A stretch of DNA of 64,000 nucleotides from Symbiodinium natans (GCA_905221605.1 CAJNDS010000680.1:1-64000); one strand, 5' to 3'. Counted from the stretch's first letter, positions 21,187 through 29,723 are shown. Notes: generated by a model not told the origin, from the letters alone. Numbers and translations are program-made.

Positions 21187-22895
21187 GGTACAGCTGGAAA
21201 ACCTGGCCTTGGTCCTACCACCTTCATGATTGGTTTTCCGCCAGCTCCTGAGCCATGCTGAGACGATCCAAAAACATTGAACATCTTCATGAAGGCCTTT
21301 CTAGCGCCGATCTTCTGCACCCTTTTGATTGGACGTTTCATTGCTCCAACCTTGCATCCAGATGCGTTCAAACGACACAACCTCCTATACCCAGCTCTAT
21401 ATCCCTTCTTCCAAAGAGCCATAAGAATTCTAGAGGCAGTAACATTCTCTACCTCTACCTTTTCCAACGGTCCCTCACTTCCCGGAACAAACCCCTCCAA
21501 CCCATCCATATCTGAAGACCAATCCATCTTTTTTGACACCACTTCGTCGAGGTAGTCTTCCGAGATCCAGGGTAAGTTCCTCTTAGAGGAAGGATTGTCA
21601 CCATTGTTTGGTCCTTCACCAGGATACCCCTTTGTGCTGTCAAAGATCTTACCAGTAGTGCGGTTCTGCGTAGAGAAATTGGAAGCAACGCGAGAGTACA
21701 CTGACCACAAGAAAATCCTTGTGCCAGCCAGTCTTGACGACCCACTGGATGTCTCCTCTTCCGGAGAAACTTCTGGCGCTTTGCCATCCTTTCCAGCGTC
21801 ACCAATTGTCTCACCTCCAGCATCTTCAATGGGAATAAGGGATTCATTGTTCCCTTGATCAAGTACCGCATCCTCCGGTCCCAGAACTTCCAGCACCGCT
21901 GTCGAAGGATCCACTTCTTCATCAACATCGTCGTCCATCCTTTTCCAGAGAACCTCCAATTGATCAGCGCATGTCGCCGCCTGAAGGAACTCCATCAACT
22001 GAGCCTTCCCGCGCTGCCAGAGAAATTCCAAATTCACCACTGATCCTTGGCCTCCTAGGGTAAGGAACAGAGCAACCAATTTGGCTACCCTTGCCATAAG
22101 TTCGACGTGAACTTCCATGCCTGGACTGCGGCTCCAATCGTAGGCAATTGCCTCCATAGCAGTTCCAAACTTATCAGTATTTCTGAATTCCCCTTCCAGA
22201 CCAGGAGATAACAATGCACCCATCACCGAAAGAGGAAAATTTCCCAACACCGGCAAGCACGGATTGACATGGAACGAATGATGCAAATCACCATAATGTC
22301 CTTGATCTCTCCTTTGAAAAAGGAGTGTCCCAGTCCCTAGCTGGGCATTCAATTCATCCACTTGAACCATTTCAGCACATATTCTCCGTGCCTCAGTTGC
22401 TATTGCTGGCCAGATGGTACGATCGGTCAGACCGCGACGCATAACCCAATCAGTTGTTGGCGACTGAATCAGCGTTCCTGGATCATACATCATAACCACC
22501 ATCGCACCATCATCCATTGACTGATCAGCATCGTCCTCCAGTGCCAGGTTCAAATCCTGTTCACTTGCACCTTCGGATGACATGCTAATAACCAAATTTC
22601 GGTCCATCTTATTGGACCCCTTCTGACAGTCCCTTTGCCCCACAGGCAACTTGCCAACAGCAACCTTCCAATAAATCCGAGTCAGAAGGCCTTTAACCAG
22701 CAATTGCTGAGGATCCTTCTTCACCGGACAAACATCCAATGTCTTCGCACCATCACCACGGAGTTCATTGCTCCCACCTTTTCCTTCGTTTTGGTCAGTC
22801 TCTTCGCCAGAAATTTGCACTGCTCCTTCCAGCGCCGTCTCCTGTCCAGCCACTTCTTGCCCAGGAAGAACTTGAGCGCTTTCAGATACATTCAC
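21141..22895 (-). CDS. E1 polyprotein segment D, after in-frame TAG
   Basis: 584 codons open after the TAG, in the same frame as segment C, with no ATG at the junction. The TAG lies in a duplicated phrase: VLPGQGVAG-stop upstream and VLPGQEVAGQ downstream. The second copy has CAG where the first has TAG, so one C-to-T change or a read-through stop explains it. The body (about residues 150-330) looks folded, with segments such as DQGHYGDLHHSFHVNPCLPV and FGTAMEAIAYDWSRSPGMEV, but I do not recognise it. It overlaps segment E, which lies in the -1 frame. Confidence 0.65.
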   Translation of the reverse strand: MNVSESAQVLPGQEVAGQETALEGAVQISGEETDQNEGKGGSNELRGDGAKTLDVCPVKKDPQQLLVKGLLTRIYWKVAVGKLPVGQRDCQKGSNKMDRNLVISMSSEGASEQDLNLALEDDADQSMDDGAMVVMMYDPGTLIQSPTTDWVMRRGLTDRTIWPAIATEARRICAEMVQVDELNAQLGTGTLLFQRRDQGHYGDLHHSFHVNPCLPVLGNFPLSVMGALLSPGLEGEFRNTDKFGTAMEAIAYDWSRSPGMEVHVELMARVAKLVALFLTLGGQGSVVNLEFLWQRGKAQLMEFLQAATCADQLEVLWKRMDDDVDEEVDPSTAVLEVLGPEDAVLDQGNNESLIPIEDAGGETIGDAGKDGKAPEVSPEEETSSGSSRLAGTRIFLWSVYSRVASNFSTQNRTTGKIFDSTKGYPGEGPNNGDNPSSKRNLPWISEDYLDEVVSKKMDWSSDMDGLEGFVPGSEGPLEKVEVENVTASRILMALWKKGYRAGYRRLCRLNASGCKVGAMKRPIKRVQKIGARKAFMKMFNVFGSSQHGSGAGGKPIMKVVGPRPGFPAVPWVKGAVLRYMAMFM

Positions 22896-25826
22896 CTATC
22901 CAGCAACACCTTGCCCAGGTAAAACCTCATCCGTGGAGCCCACCGCCAGCGAACCAACTATAACTGAACCATCCCTTGCTCTTTTTTGAGACTGTTCAGT
23001 TCGACGAGAAGGTTGTGGTAGCGAAAAAACTTGAGAAGTCACTTCTTGGCGGGTCTCCCCCCGCGACGCTTTGTCGCGCCCTTCGCCAAGGTGAACCGAT
23101 TTTTTCTGCCCGTCATTGGGGCCTGAAGAACCACCCATCGGAACATTGCCACGAATCGCAGTTCTCTGTGAATCCCTTTCTTGCAAAAAGATTTCCCTCA
23201 TACGTTGCGCGGCAGTGGTCTCCTCCTCGCTTGAATCGCTTGAGGAAGCGGCATAAGAGACCAAAGCCTCCGCCTGATCATCATCATCCACCACATCTGC
23301 CCACGCTCTGCTGAACCGATACGACAACCCACCACGAGGCTTCAGTTCCAGTGGTTCTGGCTTTTCCACCACTTCCGCCGGTTGCACTCGCCGTTGTGAG
23401 CGAGAGCGTGGCACCTGTCGCACCTGTTTTTTATCCAGCACGGGCCTTCCCCTTTTCACAGGGTTTGATCTTGACCGATACTTTTTTGTTGGTGGGTTCA
23501 CCGGCGGCATTCCAACTCCCACCAACTGCAGCTTCTGTACGCACAGCGGAGACCTCTGCGCAAGCGTCCAAGCGTCACGGTACCTGACCTTATCAAAAAG
23601 CTCCCGATAGGAGCCTCTCGGCATTGTTTTTGCACCGGAGCCTTCAGCTTCACGCGCCTGAGTGAGGGTTCGCACCGCCTCTCTTCCAGCTTCTTTGCTC
23701 CCAGAAGATTGTTGTACCCGTACAGATGCATCGGAAGGAACTGCTTTTTCTGGTCCCCCCGGACGATATCGGACACCACCCACCAATTGCAGAATTTTGC
23801 ATGCTGTCACTTTGTTGATCCCTTTATCAACCAAATCTTCCACAAAGATGAACTCTTGCAGGTCCGACACGTTGGTCACACCAAGTGTAATCATCACCTC
23901 ACTTACATGAGGGGTATACACCCAAAGGTGTTCGTTGCGAGCCATCCAATTTTCAATTGGCTCCTCTGGATTTTGAAGCCGAGTACCAGTGGACTCAGCC
24001 ACCGAATTCTTTTGTTCATCATCTTCTGCTTCATCCAGGATACCCTTTTCACCTTCTTTTTGTGACACATTGGTCATTTGCAGCGCTTTTGGTGCTGAGG
24101 ATGATGAAGATTCAGCTCCCCCACTCGCAGGTGGCTGAAAAGTGCTCCTGTCCGAAATCTCCCATCCTCTCTCTTTTTCAAACCGGACCTGATTGGCCAC
24201 ATGTACCAAGTGTTTCAGGTGCGCCAGCCGCTCTTCAGACATCTCGTCGTGGGAATACCTGCAGGAATTTAACCCCTTCCGGCAATGTCCTCTGAGGTAA
24301 TAATCGAAACAGCAATGGTGGAACCCCGCGTCCCTTAGTGCCTTCCTGGAAGCATTGTCCCAAGATTTGCCGGGCTCCCAAGTCCCTTCCAATGCTATGT
24401 CATCGTTGTGACGATACCTGCATGTAGTCCCATATCTACAACCACCTTGATTGTAATACAGACACAGCCGACCTTTTGGCTCACCCGACGTAGGTTCACC
24501 CTTTGATGCACCTTTGCCAAAGTTGTACTTGGCCCGGAAGGCTAAATCCTCCCGCTCCTGCTGCGCCTCATCCACTGTGCCTTCCTCTGTGGGAGGGTCA
24601 CCAATGTTCCCATCCTCATCTCCAGCTTCTTGGCTGTTCTTTGGCTCAGTTGATCCTCCTCCTGGCCAACCTTCACCATAACGACGATGCTCATAGGAAC
24701 ACCCATCACCATTGCGACACCTTCCCCGATTGAAGAACTTGCACAGCTTGCTGTATCCAGGTGACACAGCCTTTGGAGTCATGTGAGCCTTCCTGTACTG
24801 GTCAGGATCCATGTAGGCTTCCATTGGCTTGTTCTCCCTTTTACTCATGGATTCCACTGCACCATCAAGCTCCTGCAAAAATCGCTTGGTGTCCAACCAA
24901 AGCGCGCTCCAAAGCTCATCTTCCCCTTGACTCAGCACCGTTGCCACCGCCTCACCCACAACTGGTCGAGTAAATCTCCTTTTTCTGCATGCCAGTTTGA
25001 AGAGCGCGTTGTGGTACTGTTTTCGGGGAAAAGTGGATGTCTTTCCCAAGCCTGTGCTTTCCGTACCATCAGGCTCCCAACCATCACTTTGCAAGATGCC
25101 ATACGCGCGCCGAGCTTCCGCATTCAGGAATGATTGATCTGCAACACACTCCTGTAGATATTCCATTGGGCGACCCAACAGCATCCCAGTGATTTTGTTC
25201 ACATAGGCCTTATCTTCGTTTCCATCCTCAAGAAGAGCTTTATAGATCTTTTCTCCATAAAGTTGCCTTTCCTCTTGTTCTTCTGAGGATAACTCCTGAT
25301 CAGCAACCCTTTCATCGGATTGCTCTTCCTCCCGCTTCCAGTCCCATTGACTGTTGGAATCTTGGTACCATTGACCCTCATACCATGAATCTGTCCACCA
25401 AGTACTCCAGCCGCTGGATTTCCATTTGCGCAGCGTCGAAGAAGAGTCCTCCTCCTCCTCTTCCAAAACCAGAAAGGTGTCCAAGATTATGGTACCATCA
25501 TCTTCCACTCGTTTCACTGTTCCATTGACAGTATCACCAAATTTGAACTGATGTGCGTTGTTCCCTTCTGCAGGAATCAATACATTCACATCACCATGGT
25601 CCAAAAAGGCTCCATACCCATTGATGCAGCGCACTAGACCACTGATCTCATCTCCCTCTTGATAGCAATGTTCCCCAGGTGATTCCAAGGCTCCCGCTCG
25701 GGGCACTTTCTTTGCATGCTCTTCAGAAACCATCTCTGTATCATCGGCTCCTGGCACATCCTTTGTTTCCACCTTTGGGTCACACTGCTCGTCCGGCTCC
25801 TGCACGAGTCCCACAAGATCATCCAT
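22896..25826 (-). CDS. E1 polyprotein segment C: S1-like and three CCCH fingers
   Basis: 976 aa. Residues about 58-118 resemble an S1/cold-shock RNA-binding fold (GDEISGLVRCINGYGAFLDH, then FGDTVNGTVKRVEDDG). Three CCCH zinc fingers follow at about residues 358-378 (C-x7-C-x5-C-x3-H), 453-473 (same spacing) and 505-527 (C-x8-C-x6-C-x3-H). A segment at about 660-700 with VTNVSDLQEFIFVEDLVDKG may be a small helical domain. A basic RS-like region (KKYRSRSNPVKRGRP) lies near 770. Overall it looks like an RNA-binding protein; no catalytic motif of a retroelement is visible. The frame stops at TAG 22896-22898, and segment D continues in the same frame directly after. Confidence 0.75.
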   Translation of the reverse strand: MDDLVGLVQEPDEQCDPKVETKDVPGADDTEMVSEEHAKKVPRAGALESPGEHCYQEGDEISGLVRCINGYGAFLDHGDVNVLIPAEGNNAHQFKFGDTVNGTVKRVEDDGTIILDTFLVLEEEEEDSSSTLRKWKSSGWSTWWTDSWYEGQWYQDSNSQWDWKREEEQSDERVADQELSSEEQEERQLYGEKIYKALLEDGNEDKAYVNKITGMLLGRPMEYLQECVADQSFLNAEARRAYGILQSDGWEPDGTESTGLGKTSTFPRKQYHNALFKLACRKRRFTRPVVGEAVATVLSQGEDELWSALWLDTKRFLQELDGAVESMSKRENKPMEAYMDPDQYRKAHMTPKAVSPGYSKLCKFFNRGRCRNGDGCSYEHRRYGEGWPGGGSTEPKNSQEAGDEDGNIGDPPTEEGTVDEAQQEREDLAFRAKYNFGKGASKGEPTSGEPKGRLCLYYNQGGCRYGTTCRYRHNDDIALEGTWEPGKSWDNASRKALRDAGFHHCCFDYYLRGHCRKGLNSCRYSHDEMSEERLAHLKHLVHVANQVRFEKERGWEISDRSTFQPPASGGAESSSSSAPKALQMTNVSQKEGEKGILDEAEDDEQKNSVAESTGTRLQNPEEPIENWMARNEHLWVYTPHVSEVMITLGVTNVSDLQEFIFVEDLVDKGINKVTACKILQLVGGVRYRPGGPEKAVPSDASVRVQQSSGSKEAGREAVRTLTQAREAEGSGAKTMPRGSYRELFDKVRYRDAWTLAQRSPLCVQKLQLVGVGMPPVNPPTKKYRSRSNPVKRGRPVLDKKQVRQVPRSRSQRRVQPAEVVEKPEPLELKPRGGLSYRFSRAWADVVDDDDQAEALVSYAASSSDSSEEETTAAQRMREIFLQERDSQRTAIRGNVPMGGSSGPNDGQKKSVHLGEGRDKASRGETRQEVTSQVFSLPQPSRRTEQSQKRARDGSVIVGSLAVGSTDEVLPGQGVAG

Positions 25827-26116
25827 CTTGTGCTCCAGGGGCTCAGGACCTTCCTTTTTTTTTCAGCCAATGGCTTTGCCTCATCTGCTGCAGTTCGCTC
25901 GGTGTCGACTTCCGGCGAGCTTCCAGACGGCAATACTTCTCCCTTCATGGGAGTGGACCCATCATTGGAGTCTTTTGTCACACCTTCTGCAGCAGGCAAA
26001 TTTTCTTCCACTGCAGGGCGATTGAATTGCTCATCCACGGCAGGTACATTTTCTTCCACCGCAGGCTCCTTTGGTTCCATGGTTTCCAAAGGAGAATTGC
26101 CACCATCATTGACCAC
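25634..26116 (-). CDS. E1 polyprotein segment B (-1 frame)
   Basis: Acidic Pro/Glu-rich linker with short repeats (PAVEENVPAVDE, PAVEENLPAAEG). It is in the -1 frame relative to segment A and open upstream of 26116, where no ATG exists, so separate initiation is unlikely. It meets a run of nine A (plus-strand T9, 25855-25863). At that run the order A AAA AAA AGG would move a ribosome into segment C by a -1 step. Residues after that point (KVLSPWSTRWMILWDS and on) look out of frame, so the useful part probably ends near 25855. Confidence 0.6.
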   Translation of the reverse strand: MVNDGGNSPLETMEPKEPAVEENVPAVDEQFNRPAVEENLPAAEGVTKDSNDGSTPMKGEVLPSGSSPEVDTERTAADEAKPLAEKKRKVLSPWSTRWMILWDSCRSRTSSVTQRWKQRMCQEPMIQRWFLKSMQRKCPEREPWNHLGNIAIKREMRSVV

Positions 26117-26127
26117 AGCTGCCTCAT

Positions 26128-27282
26128 CTAGCCCTTGCCATTTCGTTCCTCGCGGCTAACTTCAGGTTGCACCAGTGCGTCCACCTGTGAACCTCCATCA
26201 TTAGCTGCTGCGGAGACCTGCGCCCCATTGTTGCAGTCGCCCGTGGAACGTGACACCATATGCACCTCAACCCGTGCCTCTTTCGCACTCCAGGTACTAT
26301 CTGGCGCATTGACCCGCGCATCATTGGCGCTCCAGGCCTCATCTTTCAGATCTTCCGTGTCTCCAGCTATTCCAGAAGCTTCTTTTTCCCCTTGAATGGC
26401 AGGATTCTTGGCACCAAACGAAGAGACCTCTTCAGTCGTAACACACAACTTTTTCCCTCCGTCTTCCGAATCTCCAGGACCACCTTCCTGAACGACAGGT
26501 ACCACATCCACCACTCTCTCTTCTGCAGCCGACACAGTTCCGATCTCCACATTGGGCATTTTTCCTTCTGGACCCACCGATTCCACCGCTGCCACACCCT
26601 CAGAAAGCGCTTCCATTTCTTCCCGATCCAGATGTTGAGCTTCAGCGATGTCTGCTCGGTTTCCAGAAATCCCCTCCTCATCAGGAGAACCCGAGGTCGG
26701 GGCGTCACCACCAGCCCTAGGACCGCTATCCCTGATAGTAGAGGAAAAATCTTTTTCACCTACACTATTTACACTACCCTGGAATGCCCTCGTAGACTCA
26801 GGCGTCGGAGTAGAGGATGAAGAACCCAGTGCAGCCTCCATTTCCAGCTCATTGCCCGAAGGAGACCCAACCACCTCGTCACTCTTCATCTTTTCACCTA
26901 CAACCGGCAACGTCCACTTGCTTTCCTGCGTATCCAGGCAGTAGTAATATTGTCTCCCATCTTCGTGGAAGTGCCATTCCCACGTTGTCCCATCGCACGC
27001 TTTGATCAGATGCTCATCTTTCCGAAAACCATCCCTTTCAGAGACCTGACGCATCTCATCCTCTTCTTCTGACAACTCAGCATTGCTAACCATATCCACA
27101 TTGGGATTCATACCCACATTGGGGTCTTCTGCAACCAAGGCTTCTTCCAGATGTTCTTCAGTGCCAGGCATCACCTCTTCCAGCACCGCCCTTTCACCCA
27201 GAGACTCAGCTGCACCATTTCCAGCTCCACCATTCTGTCCACCATCCGAGGAAGGTTGGAGCCATCGCTTGGGAGAAGGCAT
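26128..27282 (-). CDS. E1 polyprotein segment A with WW domain
   Basis: 384 aa, starting at an ATG 68 bases after the 5' LTR. It is acidic and Ser/Glu-rich, except for a WW domain at about residues 95-122 (DNA about 26915-26995). There, two Trp frame the aromatic triplet of DGRQYYYCLDTQESKW, followed by LP. WW domains bind proline-rich or phospho-Ser/Thr-Pro ligands and are not standard parts of Gag. The frame ends at TAG (26128-26130). The -1 frame is already open there and continues as segment B, so the product is probably longer. Function unknown; it could be a Gag N-terminal region or a captured host gene. Confidence 0.7.
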   Translation of the reverse strand: MPSPKRWLQPSSDGGQNGGAGNGAAESLGERAVLEEVMPGTEEHLEEALVAEDPNVGMNPNVDMVSNAELSEEEDEMRQVSERDGFRKDEHLIKACDGTTWEWHFHEDGRQYYYCLDTQESKWTLPVVGEKMKSDEVVGSPSGNELEMEAALGSSSSTPTPESTRAFQGSVNSVGEKDFSSTIRDSGPRAGGDAPTSGSPDEEGISGNRADIAEAQHLDREEMEALSEGVAAVESVGPEGKMPNVEIGTVSAAEERVVDVVPVVQEGGPGDSEDGGKKLCVTTEEVSSFGAKNPAIQGEKEASGIAGDTEDLKDEAWSANDARVNAPDSTWSAKEARVEVHMVSRSTGDCNNGAQVSAAANDGGSQVDALVQPEVSREERNGKG

Positions 27283-27329
27283 TGCTTCTTGATCCCAAAG
27301 ATCTTAAGAGAACACTCAACCGCAGGGAA

Positions 27330-27349
27330 CCTAATTTGGGCTCATAACC
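27330..27349 (-). promoter_or_regulatory. E1 primer-binding site, half-tRNA type
   Basis: The minus strand immediately after the LTR reads GGTTATGAGCCCAAATTAGG. The first 12 bases are the exact complement of GGGCTCATAACC, the anticodon arm of eukaryotic initiator tRNA-Met. Drosophila copia has GGTTATGGGCCCAG at the same place and primes from the 5' half of initiator tRNA-Met. Confidence 0.8.
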
Positions 27350-27636
27350 TACGGGGGCAACCGAAAGGGAACAGGGAAAGAAACCAACCCTCAACAGTCG
27401 CCTATATAGATTTCCCAGATCGAACCAGAAACAAGAACACCCAACCCTAAGGGGACAGGATAAGGGAGAAGGGACGGGACTACTCCAACCCGTTAAACCC
27501 AACCCCAGGCGTACGTACTTTTTCAACAGAAGCTGACGGCTCTCGGCCATCTTGAGCCAAACAAGATTTCCGGGTACGTTGACCCTTCCAACACCCAACA
27601 CTAACTCCTTTCTACAATACCAGCTGCAGCTCCGCA
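27350..27636 (-). repeat. E1 5' LTR
   Basis: 287 bp, direct repeat of 19180-19466. In element orientation it carries CTTGTTTGGCTCAAG at 27551-27565, matching the last 11 bases of the dinoflagellate spliced leader. That motif is followed at once by an ATG (ATGGCCGAGAGC). Confidence 0.95.
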
Positions 27637-27641
27637 CCCTA
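27637..27641. other. E1 target-site duplication, right
   Basis: CCCTA, the partner of 19175-19179. Confidence 0.75.
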
Positions 27642-28417
27642 AACCCTAAACCCCCCCCAGAGCCCCCGGAGTCCCCGGAGCCGCCGTCGAAAGGCCTGGA
27701 CGTGTCGAGCGCCAGTATCCGCTGCGCCGCGTTGCACACGAAAAGAACCTTACTTAGAAGCTCTTTTGACTTCGGGTTGAGGGTTGAGGGTTTAGGGTTT
27801 AGGGTTAAGTTTTAGGGTTTAGGGTTTAAAGTAGAATGTTATCGCCTAGAAACCCTACTTTTATCCCCATAACCCACCTTCCTAAACCTACTTACTAAGT
27901 CAAAACGGCTTCCAAGTATATGCGGGAGCTTCCATGGAAAGTGGGGGAATTGCGGTCCGCGTACTTAGAGGGTTTAGTTTAGTGGGGGTTTAGGGAATTG
28001 CGGTCCCTCTACAATCCCTTGAACAGTTTAGGCTTTGGGATTTATGGTGCCCTTCAGCAGGGTCATAGTACTAGGGAAGAAAGAGGGTGCCCTTTTGGTT
28101 TAAACGAACAAGGAAACCGAAACTCTAAGGAGGAAAAGGGCCTGCTCTGGGTCTCAGCAGATATGAGTCTCGCAATTTAATTGCCTATCTCCCTGCTAGG
28201 AACGAGTAAAGAATCGCGGAGCAATGTATCAGAGATCGCGTCTTCTGCATCTTTCATTTAGGGTTCAGGCTTTCGGGGTTTGGGATTCAGGGTTGCGGGA
28301 GGCAGTAGCCACTGTCAAGTCACACGAGCTACCAAGTCTGAATTGGCAATAGGTTCCCTTCTTTTGGAGGAGGACTTTCAGGTTTTTCAGGGCTCAGGGC
28401 TGAGCTGCGGTATAAGG
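27642..28417. other. Telomere-like flank and unique DNA
   Basis: CCCTAAA resumes after E1. A plus-strand island at about 27660-27770 reads LDVSSASIRCAALHTKRTLL, then TTTAGGG at 27790-27830 and unique DNA. No gene is supported. Confidence 0.5.
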
Positions 28418-28540
28418 CCTGGTAGCCGAGTAACCACAGCATAAGAAAGGTACCCTTCCTTTGGGGGTTGGAAACTTGATAAGGGGCCCTTGAACCCACA
28501 GAAAGCGAAAAGGGCCCCACTGCGCCACTGGGCTACCAAA
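28418..28540. mobile_element. Foldback element family I, copy 4
   Basis: Ends CCTGGTAGCCGAGTAACC and CACTGGGCTACCAAAC are inverted. The interior AAAGGTACCCTTCC...TGATAAGGGGCCC follows the family pattern. Confidence 0.75.
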
Positions 28541-28565
28541 CCGAAACCCCAAGGGGTTCGTTTGG

Positions 28566-28686
28566 CCCTAAACCCTAAACCCTAAACCCTAAACCCTAAA
28601 CCCTAAACCCTAAACCCTAAACCCTAAACCCTAAACCCTAAACCCTAAACCCTAAACCCTAAACCCTAAACCCTAAACCCTAAACC
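28566..28686 (-). repeat. CCCTAAA array
   Basis: About 17 perfect units. A shorter block follows at 28757-28790. Confidence 0.95.
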
Positions 28687-28806
28687 ATTTCTTTGAGGCC
28701 TTGGGGGCGGCTGAAGGGTTTATAGGAACCCAGGAGCTTCCCCCCTACAGCCTAAGCCCTAAACCCTAAACCCTAAACCCTAAACCCTAGACTCTGAACC
28801 CCCGAA

Positions 28807-29046
28807 CTTGGGCTGTTCCCCATTAGAGTCACAGCCGCTAATCGTGATTATAATGGGGGGTTACTATAGTCCCTATTATTACTACCATTTGCTTAAGAAC
28901 ACAAAAAAAACAAATCATCCCCCTATTGCCCTTATAAGGAAGAATGTTGTGCGTGTGTGTGTGTGTGTGTTTTTTTTTTGGGGGGGGGAGGGGGCTCTTA
29001 AGCAAACAGTAGATAAGGACTGTTGGCCTAACGGGGAACATCCCAA
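28807..29046. mobile_element. Foldback family II copy with family III nested inside
   Basis: Outer ends match family II (left TTGGGCTGTTCCCC, right GGGGAACATCCCAA). Inside, 28882-29012 is a family III element with ends CTACCATTTGCTTAAGAAC and CTTAAGCAAACAGTAG, itself expanded by a GT and poly-G run. The nesting gives the order of arrival: II first, then III. Confidence 0.7.
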
Positions 29047-29169
29047 TCTAAATCTCGACCTGCCGTCCGATTTCCTGCTGTGTCCTTCCTGGGTTTCTTT
29101 TGCTAGGGAGCCGAGCCCGTCAAAAAAGGGGGCAATTCCACCACGGCTTTTCGGGGGGGAGGGGGTGTA

Positions 29170-29428
29170 CCCTAAACCCCTAAACCCCTAAACCCCTAAA
29201 CCCCCAAAGCCAAAACCCTAAACCCTAAACCCAAAACCCAACATCCAAAACCCAAAACCCAAAACCCAAAACCCCAAACCCTAAACCCTAAACCCTGACC
29301 GAGGCACATCGCGGACTGCCGAGTGCTTCATCCACCGCTGTGCTCCGAAGCCGCCCCTGCTCTTAGGGTAGCTACATGGGCCCTCAGTAGGGTTTAGGGT
29401 TTAGCGTTTGGGGTTTAGGGTTTAGGGT
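29170..29428. repeat. CCCTAAA/AAACCC variants before E2
   Basis: Telomere-like units in both orientations up to the E2 boundary. A plus-strand island at about 29298-29370 reads GTSRTAECFIHRCAPKPPLL and may be an exon fragment. Confidence 0.7.
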
Positions 29429-29433
29429 TCAGG
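29429..29433. other. E2 target-site duplication, left
   Basis: TCAGG, repeated at 61612-61616 directly outside the 3' LTR. Confidence 0.9.
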
Positions 29434-29723
29434 TGTGAATGATCCCCGAACCAAAGCACGTTTTGGGGACCCCTTTGTGTCGGCTCCGCCGCACATCGGG
29501 GAAACCACTTTAGAACGCCGTGGCCTGTTCACCATGTTGGCTCAAGTAATCCCTAGAGTGTAGGTCACTCATAGGTTGGAAGTAAGCGCAATAGCGTAAC
29601 TGGAAACCGCCCGGGTGCACGAGACGGAGACTGAAGGCGAACATCAGTGCAGAAAACAAGTGCGAGACCATTTGGCTGGTGAGGAGCCAAAGCGTAGTGC
29701 AAGCAACTACCCGACCTCACGCA
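29434..29723 (+). repeat. E2 5' LTR
   Basis: 290 bp. It contains CCATGTTGGCTCAAG at 29532-29546, which matches the dinoflagellate spliced-leader end CCATTTTGGCTCAAG at 14 of 15 bases. It also contains a CGGC-TCC-GCCG mini-hairpin at 29481-29491. Confidence 0.97.

Larger units (their letters stand above)
19180..27636 (-). mobile_element. E1: LTR retroelement without visible pol
   Basis: The 8,457-bp element is bounded by direct 287-bp LTRs that are identical by eye. On the minus strand the LTR starts TGCGGAG and ends CCCCCGTA, so the usual CA end is TA here. The flanks 19175-19179 and 27637-27641 are both CCCTA, a 5-bp target duplication, although CCCTA also recurs in the telomeric target. 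A primer-binding site follows the 5' LTR and a purine tract precedes the 3' LTR. The interior is almost entirely coding (27282 to 19841) but shows no protease, integrase, reverse transcriptase or RNase H. It is therefore non-autonomous, of the large-derivative (LARD) type, but coding. Identical LTRs mean recent insertion. Confidence 0.9.
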
